Shown: one piece after another, positions 4,683 to 10,937 of the stretch
Layout of the letters: each line of letters starts with the position of its first letter
Position numbering within the stretch: the first letter of the stretch is position 1
Assembly (NCBI GenBank): GCA_900770295.1
Contig: CAAGJQ010000012.1
Span: 1 to 20,529 of the forward strand
DNA length: 20,529 nt
Direction of reading: 5' to 3'
Source: an uncultured Oscillibacter sp.
GTDB taxonomy: Bacteria > Bacillota > Clostridia > Oscillospirales > Oscillospiraceae
Translations under genes and position numbers: made by a program
Notes under the pieces: generated by a model
The model's input: only the letters and a program-made list of their open reading frames with translations
Told to the model about the DNA's origin: nothing
Database searches by the model: none

Positions 4683-5597
4683 ATGTCAGTTACTTACTAC
4701 CCAATCAACGAGGACACCGCCCGCAACGCGCATTACATGGTTCACATGGGCGACTACAAGCCCGGCAGCGCCACGGCCAGCTACCGCGCCGCCGTGGACG
4801 AGGCCGCCGCGCTGGTGGAGGCACAGAAAGCCAAGGTCAGCCCCTTCTACCACGATAAGCTGGACGGTCTGCTTGATCGCTACGCCCGCCGCCTTGCCGA
4901 GTGGACGAATGACTACAACCGCAATCAGGCCAGCTATCCCAGCCAGTTTATTTCCGGCGCGGGCGGCTTCAATATGTGCAAGCACAACAAGCAGATGGCG
5001 CGGGAAGATACCCTCTGGAAAGAATACGACGAGATCAAAGACCTGCTGCACAAGATGGAAAGCGTCGGCACTGGCCCGGTCGATCTGGCAGACCCTCACG
5101 CCCGCGAAATCCTCACCGAACAGCTCCAAAAGCTGCAAGCCCGGCTTGACCGCAACAAGGCCATGAACGCCTATTATCGCAAGCACAAATCCTTTGCCGG
5201 TTTCCCGGAGCTGACCGACGAGGCCGCCGCCCGGCTTGATGCACAGTTTTCCGAAACCCGCCAGCGGTGCCCATGGATTGACAAGCCGTGCCCCGACTAC
5301 GAATTGACCAGCCTGCGCGGCAAGATCAAGCGCGTGGAAGCCCGTATTGCGGAGCTGGACAAACTGCAAACTGCCGCCCAGCAGCCCGCCGACAGCACAA
5401 CTTTCCCTGGGGGTGAGATCGTCCGCAACGCAGAGCTGAACCGGCTGCAAATCATCTTTGACAACATCCCCGACGATGACACCCGCGCCAGCCTGAAAAG
5501 CAACGGTTTCCGCTGGTCTCCCCGCAACCAGGCATGGCAGCGCCAGCTTACCCCAAACGCAGAATCCGCCGCCCGTCGCGCTCTTGGCCTGAAATAA
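4683..5597 (+). CDS. Mobile-element protein with C-terminal GFRW motif (possibly DUF3560-like)
   Basis: The protein has 304 residues. The N-terminal half is helical and charged. A conserved-looking motif, PSQFISGAGGFN, lies at 86-97, followed by KHNKQ. Long coiled-coil-like helices cover about 110-165 and 220-245. The C-terminal domain has GFRWSPRNQAWQ at 275-286, near a run of acidic residues (IPDDDTRASLKSN). Proteins of this layout occur on conjugative elements and phages of gut Firmicutes and Bacteroidetes, sometimes near antirestriction genes. I link it only tentatively to DUF3560. The ATG at 4683 sits 8 bases after GGAGG; an in-frame ATG at 4662 lies upstream of that site and is not used. 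No nuclease or binding residues can be named. Confidence 0.72.
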   Translation: MSVTYYPINEDTARNAHYMVHMGDYKPGSATASYRAAVDEAAALVEAQKAKVSPFYHDKLDGLLDRYARRLAEWTNDYNRNQASYPSQFISGAGGFNMCKHNKQMAREDTLWKEYDEIKDLLHKMESVGTGPVDLADPHAREILTEQLQKLQARLDRNKAMNAYYRKHKSFAGFPELTDEAAARLDAQFSETRQRCPWIDKPCPDYELTSLRGKIKRVEARIAELDKLQTAAQQPADSTTFPGGEIVRNAELNRLQIIFDNIPDDDTRASLKSNGFRWSPRNQAWQRQLTPNAESAARRALGLK

Positions 5598-5677
5598 TCA
5601 TTATCTGCGCCAAAAACTACAAGTACGCTTTACAAAATTCCCGCCCCGGAGGTAACGAGGGCAGAAAGGATACAAAC

Positions 5678-5896
5678 ATGATTTGGTACACTGGAATATG
5701 TGGTAGTTGGAGAAATCCGGAAAGCATTCAGCGGCTCGATGGAACTTACAACCGCAAGGAGATATTTGCCAAAGCACAGGAACTCGCAAACGAAAGGAAT
5801 GAAGTTGTGACTGTCCATGCAGAGATAGGAAGCGCATATGGCCTCAAACACAAGTTTTTCCATGTCAGCCCTCAGTATTCAAATCGGGCCGAATGA
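5678..5896 (+). CDS. Small hypothetical protein (72 aa)
   Basis: The predicted protein begins MIWYTGICGSWRNPES and continues RLDGTYNRKEIFAKAQELA, then VVTVHAEIGSAYGL, and ends near FFHVSPQYSNRAE. It may have a small alpha/beta fold: strand, helix (about 27-40), strand. I do not recognise it. AAAGGA lies 8 bases before the ATG. The open frame upstream overlaps the preceding gene and the gap, and is not credible as coding. Leader B copy 2 follows directly. Confidence 0.6.
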   Translation: MIWYTGICGSWRNPESIQRLDGTYNRKEIFAKAQELANERNEVVTVHAEIGSAYGLKHKFFHVSPQYSNRAE

Positions 5897-6024
5897 CCGT
5901 CCCCCGGACACTTTCGCAGGGCTGCACCGGCCAAAGCAACCCCGCCCCAGAAGCAAAACCCAAGAACCCAACCCAAAACGCAAGATAAAACCCAAGAACA
6001 TAACACAAAACGGAGGTACGCAAA
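5897..6024 (+). repeat. Leader element B, copy 2
   Basis: It has the same 128-nt length as 4555-4682. The first 65 or so bases are nearly identical, with scattered changes (GGGG to AGGG; ACCCC to GCCCC). The A/C-rich 3' half has drifted more but is still poor in G. It ends in CGGAGGTACGCAAA before the ATG of a 59-residue gene. Confidence 0.72.
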
Positions 6025-6204
6025 ATGTTCGTTCTTGAATACAAGCAACTGCATATCGTGAAGGAGCCTATGCGCAAGAACTGTACTTGCCAATCTTACC
6101 GCTGGAAGCAGTACGCCATGTGTGAGGAGCGCCAGCCGCTCCAAGACATCATCGACAAGCAACCGCGCCCGGAGGAGTGGCGCATTGAAGAATATCCAAA
6201 CTGA
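6025..6204 (+). CDS. Small hypothetical protein with three cysteines (59 aa)
   Basis: ATG at 6025 follows GGAGG by 8 bases. The product begins MFVLEYKQLHIVKEPM and ends PEEWRIEEYPN. Cysteines at 20, 22 and 33 could bind a metal, but the spacing does not match a known finger. The stop at 6202-6204 is followed immediately by the CGGAGG site of the next gene. The strong ribosome site, repeated leader and tight coupling to the next gene support it as real. Function unknown. Confidence 0.62.
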   Translation: MFVLEYKQLHIVKEPMRKNCTCQSYRWKQYAMCEERQPLQDIIDKQPRPEEWRIEEYPN

Positions 6205-6219
6205 CGGAGGTACAAAACC

Positions 6220-6456
6220 ATGTTCACCGCTCCCGCAGGCACCCCGCTCTACACAAAAGAGCATGACGGCACCGTGCAGCGCTGGTATTTGTTCGGCTGG
6301 TACGGCGATACCTTTTCCGTCGCGCCTCGCAAAAACGCCAAGCTGCGCGACTACAAGCGCTATTATTCCGCCGCCGACATAGGCCAATCCATCTACAAGA
6401 CCCGCAAAGAGGCCGTCGCCGCGCCCCGTCCGTCCACAGTTTACCGGCCCCGATAA
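6220..6456 (+). CDS. Small basic hypothetical protein (78 aa)
   Basis: The product begins MFTAPAGTPLYTKEH and is rich in aromatic residues in the middle (QRWYLFGWYGDTF), then basic (APRKNAKLRDYKRYYSA), ending in VYRPR. It may be a small strand-rich fold. Its ATG is 15 bases after the previous stop, with GGAGG between, so the two are very likely co-translated. Family not recognised. Confidence 0.62.
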   Translation: MFTAPAGTPLYTKEHDGTVQRWYLFGWYGDTFSVAPRKNAKLRDYKRYYSAADIGQSIYKTRKEAVAAPRPSTVYRPR

Positions 6457-6495
6457 ATCTATCATAGACAGTAGCATTGACAAGGAGGTTTTACC

Positions 6496-6969
6496 ATGAT
6501 CGACCACAAAAACCATTTTTCCCGTTACTGCGATTTGATGGCGCTTGCCGCCAGCTCCGCGCCTTCCCGGCAGCAAGACGGCGGCTATATGGCCGCTCTC
6601 TACATCCTTTCCGCCGACAAAGAGCTGCACAGCCTCGCCCGCTCGCAGATCAGCGCTGACGGCATCAGCTTTTCCAAACTGCACAAATCCATTCTCCGGG
6701 CGGAGCTGTCCAACTCGCAGATCGCCGCCGCAAAGGCCGCCCACAGCCTGTTTAACGACGGCTGCCGCTCCATCACACCCCTTGACCTGTCCCAATGCGA
6801 TTACGCCACGCTGGACATCCTCACAAACGCGCTTTATATCTGGAAGTGCGGGCGTACCCTCGCTGGCGGCGACGGCGGAGAAATCCTTTTTGATACGGCC
6901 ACAGAACGACGTTCCCGCTGCATTGAGAGCGAAATGGCTGCTTTCTTTGCCCCGGCATCGAGGCAGTAA
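6496..6969 (+). CDS. DUF6075-like protein, last gene of accessory operon
   Basis: The protein has 157 residues and is mostly helical. The N-terminal region HFSRYCDLMALAA followed by ALYILSADKELHSLAR, then LSNSQIAAAKAAHSLFND and ALYIWKCGR around residues 110-120, follows the layout I associate with DUF6075, a family found on mobile elements of gut Firmicutes. That assignment is from pattern recall and is moderate. AAGGAGG lies 7 bases before the ATG. The terminator at 7004-7034 follows 35 bases after the stop, marking it as the end of the operon. Confidence 0.66.
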   Translation: MIDHKNHFSRYCDLMALAASSAPSRQQDGGYMAALYILSADKELHSLARSQISADGISFSKLHKSILRAELSNSQIAAAKAAHSLFNDGCRSITPLDLSQCDYATLDILTNALYIWKCGRTLAGGDGGEILFDTATERRSRCIESEMAAFFAPASRQ

Positions 6970-7003
6970 ATGACATCGAGCGCCGCAGCTTGGAGCGATA
7001 AAG

Positions 7004-7034
7004 AAAGACCGGCCACAAAAGGCCGGTCTTTTGG
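7004..7034 (+). terminator. Terminator of the accessory operon
   Basis: AAAGACCGGCC pairs perfectly with GGCCGGTCTTT (11 bp) around the loop ACAAAA, then TTT and GGTTTA. It would work in both directions. Confidence 0.88.
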
Positions 7035-7134
7035 TTTACAAATAACATTCACAGTTATAACACAGTAGCACATCAGGTGCTTGCAACATCTACTAAAAGT
7101 CTTACAAAAGTCTTAAATCGAAAAAGTTTTTACG
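7035..7134. other. AT-rich junction between accessory module and core chromosome
   Basis: A 100-bp AT-rich stretch holds the tandem direct repeat AAAAGTCTTA-C-AAAAGTCTTA (about 7095-7115) followed by AAAAAGTTTTTAC. It separates the accessory terminator from the end of tadA. It is the best place for an attachment site, but the partner site is outside the window. Confidence 0.35.
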
Positions 7135-7599
7135 TCAACCATTTTTTCCCCGCCGCAGCCCCGCGAAAAACTCCGCCAGCACCGCCTGACACTCCTCTTT
7201 CAAGATGCCGCCCACCAGGGCGGGCCGGTGGGGGAAGGACTCCATGAACAGGTTCGTCACGCCGCCGCAGGCCCCCATAGCCTCGTCCCGGGCGCCGTAC
7301 CACACCCGCCGGATGCGGGCGTTGAGAATGGCCCCGGCGCACATGGGGCAGGGCTCCAGGGTCACGTACAGCTCGCAGTCCTCCAGCCGCCAGGTGCCCA
7401 GGGCCTCGTTGGCCTGGGCGATGGCCTCCATCTCCGCGTGGGACGATGTGGCCTGCTTCTCCTCCCGCCGGTTGCGGCCCCGGCCCACCACCTCGGCGTT
7501 CCGGACGATGACGCAGCCCACGGGGACCTCTCCCGCCGCCGCGGCCTCCCTCGCCAGGGCAAGGGCCTCCCGCATATAAAGTTCCTGGGGTGTCATCAT
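7135..7599 (-). CDS. tadA: tRNA-specific adenosine deaminase TadA
   Basis: The 154-residue enzyme deaminates A34 to inosine in the anticodon of tRNA-Arg(ACG), letting it read several codons. The zinc deaminase signature is complete: HAE at 54-56 (ligand His54, catalytic Glu56) and PCPMC at 83-87 (ligands Cys84, Cys87), plus VPVGCVIV and RNRREE typical of TadA. Length is normal. The start at 7599 was chosen because GGGAGG lies 7 bases upstream. An in-frame ATG at 7632 has no ribosome site, and the adjacent ATG at 7596 is also possible. It diverges from the DUF2508-bofA pair. Confidence 0.96.
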   Translation of the reverse strand: MMTPQELYMREALALAREAAAAGEVPVGCVIVRNAEVVGRGRNRREEKQATSSHAEMEAIAQANEALGTWRLEDCELYVTLEPCPMCAGAILNARIRRVWYGARDEAMGACGGVTNLFMESFPHRPALVGGILKEECQAVLAEFFAGLRRGKNG

Positions 7600-7634
7600 T
7601 CTTTTCCCTCCCGGCTGCATGAAAACTGGCATAA

Positions 7635-7662
7635 TTGTCCAAACTCTCCATAAATGTATAAG
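7635..7662 (+). promoter_or_regulatory. Probable promoter of DUF2508-bofA
   Basis: TTGTCC (7635-7640), 16 bp, TATAAG (7657-7662). Transcription would begin just before the AGGAGG site, which rules out the in-frame ATG at 7654. Confidence 0.45.
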
Positions 7663-7677
7663 ACAGGAGGGACAATT

Positions 7678-8052
7678 ATGAGATTCGCTCTTTTTTCCAA
7701 GAAATCCGCGCCCGACCCGGAGCTGCTGGCTCTGAAGGCGGAGCTGCTGGACGCCCAGGGCGACCTGGCTCTGGCCTACCGCCAGTTTGACCAGGCGCTG
7801 GACCCGGAGCTGGTGGAGTCCTGTATCTATCAGATCAGTGCCGTCAAGGCCCGGTGCAACTATCTGATCCGGGCCATCAAGGAGCGTAGCCCGGAGGCTG
7901 CCGCCGCGTTCAGCGCAGTCTGCCTGCCGGAGCAGCGCGGCGCCTGCGGCGGAGGGCGGACAGCCAGCGATCCGGGCGGCTCCGCGCCGCAGGGCGGAGG
8001 AGCAGGCGCCGGAGCCTGTGAATGTGAAAAGGGGGATGCCGCATGGACCTGA
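7678..8052 (+). CDS. DUF2508 (YaaL-like) protein with low-complexity tail
   Basis: Residues 12-70 form the DUF2508 helical pair (ELLALKAELLDAQGDLALAY, then LVESCIYQISAVKARCNYLI). This small protein is conserved in spore formers and usually encoded just before bofA, as here. Family members are about 75-90 residues long. This one runs to 124 because residues 72-124 are a Gly/Ala/Cys-rich tail that does not look like folded protein and overlaps the start of bofA by 10 bases. The tail could be a real extension or the result of a frameshift that removed an earlier stop. AGGAGG precedes the ATG at 7678. Biochemical role unknown. Confidence 0.82.
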   Translation: MRFALFSKKSAPDPELLALKAELLDAQGDLALAYRQFDQALDPELVESCIYQISAVKARCNYLIRAIKERSPEAAAAFSAVCLPEQRGACGGGRTASDPGGSAPQGGGAGAGACECEKGDAAWT

Positions 8053-8306
8053 GCCAGAAAGTCATTGCCGCCATCCTGGCCGGGTTCTTCCTCATCGCCC
8101 TGATCCGGGTGTTCAGCGCGCCGCTGCGGCTGGCGCTGAAGCTGCTGGTGAACACCCTGCTGGGCTTTCTGGCCCTCTGGGCGGTGGGGCTGACCTCCGG
8201 CCTCACCGGCATCACCCTGGGACTGAACCTCTGGAACGCCCTGGTCATCGGCGTCCTGGGCCTGCCGGGGTTCGTGCTGCTCCTGCTGGTGCAATGGGTC
8301 TTATAG
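8043..8306 (+). CDS. bofA: BofA-family protein (pro-sigma-K processing inhibitor)
   Basis: The 87-residue membrane protein has hydrophobic segments at about 7-24, 29-55 and 62-87 and the family features RVFSAPLR and LVNTLLGF, with a Gly-rich later half. In Bacillus, BofA holds the SpoIVFB protease inactive in the outer forespore membrane until sigma-K is to be released. In Clostridia the same family is conserved but the checkpoint is not always present. GGGGGATGCC precedes the ATG and the gene overlaps DUF2508, so translation is likely coupled. It is good evidence for a spore-forming ancestry. Confidence 0.9.
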   Translation: MDLSQKVIAAILAGFFLIALIRVFSAPLRLALKLLVNTLLGFLALWAVGLTSGLTGITLGLNLWNALVIGVLGLPGFVLLLLVQWVL

Positions 8307-8353
8307 CTACATATCTCTCTTCTGGCCGGGCGGCCAGACGGGAGACCTGTCCC

Positions 8354-8390
8354 GTGCGGAAGAGCGTCTCCGGCTCTCCGCACTTCTTTT
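8354..8390 (+). terminator. Terminator after bofA
   Basis: GTGCGGAAGAGC pairs with GCTCTCCGCAC (one bulge) around GTCTCCG, followed by TTCTTTT. Two smaller hairpins precede it (TCTGGCC/GGCCAGA near 8321 and CGGGA/TCCCG near 8339), giving three in a row. Confidence 0.75.
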
Positions 8391-8485
8391 ACAGAAAATT
8401 TCAAAAGTCAAAAATCAGTATTCGCGAGATAATCGAAGAAATTCAAAGAAATCAAGAGTATTTCTCATGGTAAATCAATTTCCTG

Positions 8486-8514
8486 TTGACAGAGCTTGAC
8501 TGCCGTGGTATAAA
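8486..8514 (+). promoter_or_regulatory. Promoter of rplM-rpsI
   Basis: TTGACA (8486-8491), 17 bp, TATAAA (8509-8514). This is close to consensus, as expected for ribosomal protein genes. Confidence 0.87.
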
Positions 8515-8520
8515 TAACCT

Positions 8521-8583
8521 TGCTCCGATTTTACCCCGGAGCTCTTGATTTGTAAAGCAAATGCAAATATATGATACGGAGGA
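8521..8583 (+). promoter_or_regulatory. Candidate ribosomal protein L13 leader
   Basis: The rplM 5' leader contains two short hairpins, GCTCCG/CGGAGC (8522-8542) and ATTTG/CAAAT (8548-8562), ahead of CGGAGG. An L13 autoregulatory leader is known upstream of rplM in Firmicutes. Position and size fit; I could not confirm the fold against the family model. Confidence 0.5.
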
Positions 8584-8589
8584 AACACC

Positions 8590-9021
8590 ATGTCCACTTT
8601 TATGGCAAACAAGGCCAACATTGAGCGTAAGTGGTACATCCTGGACGCCGCCGGCAAGCCCCTGGGCAAGACCGCTGTCCGGGCTGCCGACCTGCTGCGC
8701 GGCAAAGGCAAAGTCACTTACACCCCCCACGCTGACTGCGGCGACAACGTCATCATCATCAACGCCGGCAAGGCTGTCCTGACCGGCAACAAGGGCACCC
8801 AGAAGATCTACCGCACCCACTCCGGCTGGGTCGGCGGTCTGAAGGAGACCCCCTACCGCATCCTGATGCAGGAGAAGCCCGACGTCGCCATGCGCGTCGC
8901 CATCCGCGGCATGATGCCCCGGAACACCGTTTCCAAGGATTCTCTGAAGCGCCTGCACATCTACGCTGACGCCAACTACGAGCAGCAGGCCCAGAAGCCC
9001 GTCGCTCTGGACGTCGAATAA
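8590..9021 (+). CDS. rplM: 50S ribosomal protein L13
   Basis: The protein has 143 residues, the usual length. Family landmarks are RKWYILDAAGKPLGK near the start, LLRGKGKVTYTP, NAGKAVLTGNK, YRTHSGWVGGLK and the MMPRNT segment. L13 is an early-assembling protein of the large subunit that binds 23S rRNA. CGGAGG precedes the ATG. It forms an operon with rpsI, 14 bases downstream, the standard arrangement in bacteria. Confidence 0.98.
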   Translation: MSTFMANKANIERKWYILDAAGKPLGKTAVRAADLLRGKGKVTYTPHADCGDNVIIINAGKAVLTGNKGTQKIYRTHSGWVGGLKETPYRILMQEKPDVAMRVAIRGMMPRNTVSKDSLKRLHIYADANYEQQAQKPVALDVE

Positions 9022-9035
9022 GGAGGAGTAAGAGA

Positions 9036-9440
9036 ATGTATCAGTCTAAGAAGCCTTATCTGTATGGCACCGGCCGCCGGAAGTCCTCCGTGGCCCGCGT
9101 CCATCTGTTCCCCAACGGCACCGGTTCCATCACCATCAACGGCCGTGACATCGACGAGTACTTCGGCCTGGACACCCTGAAGATGGTCGTCCGTCAGCCC
9201 CTGGAGGCCACCGGCAACACCGGCAAGATGGATATCGTTGCCACCGTCACCGGCGGCGGCGTGTCCGGTCAGGCCGGCGCCCTGCGCCACGGCATCGCCC
9301 GCGCCCTGCTGCTGGCCAGCGAGGATAACCGTCCCATCCTGAAGAAGGCCGGTTTCCTGACCCGCGATCCTCGTATGAAGGAGCGCAAGAAGTACGGTCT
9401 GAAGGCCGCCCGTCGTGCTCCCCAGTTCTCCAAGCGCTGA
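9036..9440 (+). CDS. rpsI: 30S ribosomal protein S9
   Basis: The protein has 134 residues. It opens with the typical YGTGRRKSSVARV, carries GGGVSGQAGALRHGIARAL in the middle and ends with the invariant basic tail KARRAPQFSKR, whose last Arg reaches the decoding site. AAGGAGGAG precedes the ATG. It is co-transcribed with rplM and followed by a terminator. Confidence 0.98.
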   Translation: MYQSKKPYLYGTGRRKSSVARVHLFPNGTGSITINGRDIDEYFGLDTLKMVVRQPLEATGNTGKMDIVATVTGGGVSGQAGALRHGIARALLLASEDNRPILKKAGFLTRDPRMKERKKYGLKAARRAPQFSKR

Positions 9441-9460
9441 TTCTATTTCCGCAGTATCGA

Positions 9461-9493
9461 GAACGCCGTCCGTCTGGGCGGCGTTTTCTTTTT
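9461..9493 (+). terminator. Terminator of rplM-rpsI
   Basis: AACGCCG pairs with CGGCGTT, the stem extended by inner C-G pairs, followed by TTTCTTTTT. Confidence 0.87.
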
Positions 9494-9598
9494 GCCATGA
9501 CCGGCGCGGGCGGAAGCGGCTTTCTCTGTTTCTCTGGCAGTTTCTCTGGCTGTTGCGCTGCCTTTGGCTTTGCCTGTTTCTTTTTCAAAAAAACTTTT

Positions 9599-9682
9599 TC
9601 TGTCTCTTTTTCTGTCTCTGTTCCTGTCTCTGTATCTGTCCCTTTCACTGTATCTGTATCTATCCCTATATCTATATCCGTA
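9599..9682. repeat. Fourteen in-phase degenerate hexamers (consensus TCTGTM)
   Basis: Read in steps of six from 9599, the plus strand gives TCTGTC, TCTTTT, TCTGTC, TCTGTT, CCTGTC, TCTGTA, TCTGTC, then CCTTTC, ACTGTA, TCTGTA, TCTATC, CCTATA, TCTATA and TCCGTA, without a break in phase. The strand is almost pure pyrimidine apart from one purine per unit. Looser hexamer-like words extend left to about 9525. It lies between the convergent rpsI and nagA genes, outside any supported gene. On the minus strand it can be read as alternating Arg or Glu/Lys dipeptides, but neither frame has a ribosome site or a recognisable fold. Confidence 0.7.
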
Positions 9683-9724
9683 AAATTTTACTGGATTTAC
9701 GAAAATTGTACGAAAGTATGCAAC

Positions 9725-9753
9725 CACGGGCATGGCGCGCTGCCATGCCCGTG
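9725..9753 (-). terminator. Probable terminator of the ROK-nagA operon
   Basis: CACGGGCATGGC pairs perfectly with GCCATGCCCGTG (12 bp) around a 5-base loop, 25 bases after the nagA stop. The T tract on the minus strand is weak, so termination efficiency is uncertain. Confidence 0.6.
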
Positions 9754-9777
9754 TCTTTCTGCTTCGTGATGCGATTT

Positions 9778-10911
9778 TCAGGACGCCGCCACTTGGCCCT
9801 TGAAGACGATGGCCCGGATGGCCAGGGTCTCCTGGTCCAGCAGGACCAGACTGGCCTCCTTGCCCACATCCAGGGTGCCGGCCCGCTTGTCCAGGCCGAT
9901 GGAGCAGGCGGGGTTGTAGGTGCAGGCCCGCACGGCGTCGGCCATGGGGATGCCGTAGGCCACGGCCTGGCGCAGGCAGCCCATCAGGCTGGTGACGGAG
10001 CCCGCCAGGGTCTCGGGATGGCCCACGATGGTGGCGCGGTTGCCGTGGACCTCGATCTCCTGGCCGCCGAAGGGATACTGGCCGTCGGGCATGCCGGTGG
10101 CCCGGAGGGAGTCGGAGATCAGGATCATGCGCTCCGCCCCGAACAGCCGGAAGGTCAGGCGGACCACGCTCTGGTGGATGTGCACGCCGTCGCAGATCAG
10201 CTCCGGCTGGACATGGGGACTGTCGAAGGCGGCGCCGATGACGGCGGGAGCGCGGTGGTGGAGAGGCGGCATGCCGTTGTACAGGTGGGTGGCGTGGGAG
10301 GCTCCGGCGTCAAAGGCGGCCTTGGCGGTGTCGTAGTCCGCCACGGTGTGGCCCACGGAGACGGTGATGCCGTCCGCCACGGCGGAGCGGATGAACTCCA
10401 GGGCGCCGGGCTGCTCGGGCGCCACGGTCACCAGCCTCACGCAGCCGCCGGCGGCCTCCTGGAGACGGCGGAGCATGGGGACGTCGGGATCGTGGAGAAA
10501 GTCGCCGTTCTGGGCGCCTTTTTTGGCGGTGCAGAGGAAGGGGCCCTCCAGGTGGAGCCCCACCACCTCGGCGCCGGAAGTGGCCCTGGCGCGGTGGGCG
10601 GCGGCATTTTTGCAGATGTTCGTCAGCTGGTCCTCGGGCAGCGTCATGCCCGCGGGGCAGATGTAGGTGACGCCCTGGCTGAGCTCGTAGTCGGCGATCC
10701 GCTGCAGGCCGTCAGGCGTGGCGTCGCTGAAGTCCTCGCCCACGCAGCCGTGGAAGTGGACGTCCACCAGACCCGGGATCACATAGCAGCCCGCCGCGTC
10801 CAGAACAGCGCCGTCGCCGCTGGCGGCGGAGAGCAGCGCGCCGTCGGTGTACACATCCCGGGCTACAAAGCCCTCTTTCAGGTCAAAGACCTGTCCTCCG
10901 GTAATTTTCAT
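9778..10911 (-). CDS. nagA: N-acetylglucosamine-6-phosphate deacetylase
   Basis: The 377-residue enzyme converts GlcNAc-6-P to glucosamine-6-P and acetate in amino-sugar and cell-wall recycling. Amidohydrolase landmarks are present: VDVHFHG with His52 and His54, LEGPF with the metal ligand Glu122, VGHT (His188), THLYNGM (His209), CDGVH (241-244) and the catalytic Asp267 in ISDSL. Length is normal. GGAGG lies 8 bases before the ATG. It follows the ROK-family gene by 26 bases in the same direction, so a kinase and a deacetylase for amino sugars appear co-expressed. No nagB lies in the window. Confidence 0.95.
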   Translation of the reverse strand: MKITGGQVFDLKEGFVARDVYTDGALLSAASGDGAVLDAAGCYVIPGLVDVHFHGCVGEDFSDATPDGLQRIADYELSQGVTYICPAGMTLPEDQLTNICKNAAAHRARATSGAEVVGLHLEGPFLCTAKKGAQNGDFLHDPDVPMLRRLQEAAGGCVRLVTVAPEQPGALEFIRSAVADGITVSVGHTVADYDTAKAAFDAGASHATHLYNGMPPLHHRAPAVIGAAFDSPHVQPELICDGVHIHQSVVRLTFRLFGAERMILISDSLRATGMPDGQYPFGGQEIEVHGNRATIVGHPETLAGSVTSLMGCLRQAVAYGIPMADAVRACTYNPACSIGLDKRAGTLDVGKEASLVLLDQETLAIRAIVFKGQVAAS

Positions 10912-10937
10912 ACAGATCGTTCCTCCATTAATCGGTC

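Larger units (their letters stand above)
1..7034. mobile_element. Integrated accessory module, partial (element type unknown)
   Basis: The stretch carries a tRNA array, DUF4406 and DUF6291-like genes, an RHH regulator and a string of small unknown genes with repeated leaders. This is the usual content of phage-, plasmid- or ICE-derived DNA and differs sharply from the core genes that start at tadA. The right limit is set at the operon terminator; the true junction lies somewhere between 7034 and 7135. The left limit is outside the window. No integrase, relaxase, coupling ATPase, terminase or replication initiator is present here, so calling it a phage, an ICE or an integrated plasmid would be a guess. 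Confidence 0.6.

Noticed and set aside
9443..9733. Minus-strand frames across the hexamer array, rich in Arg/Asp/Tyr or Glu/Thr/Lys
   Set aside because: No ribosome site, no fold, and the composition follows directly from the six-base repeat; the frames also run through the rpsI terminator.
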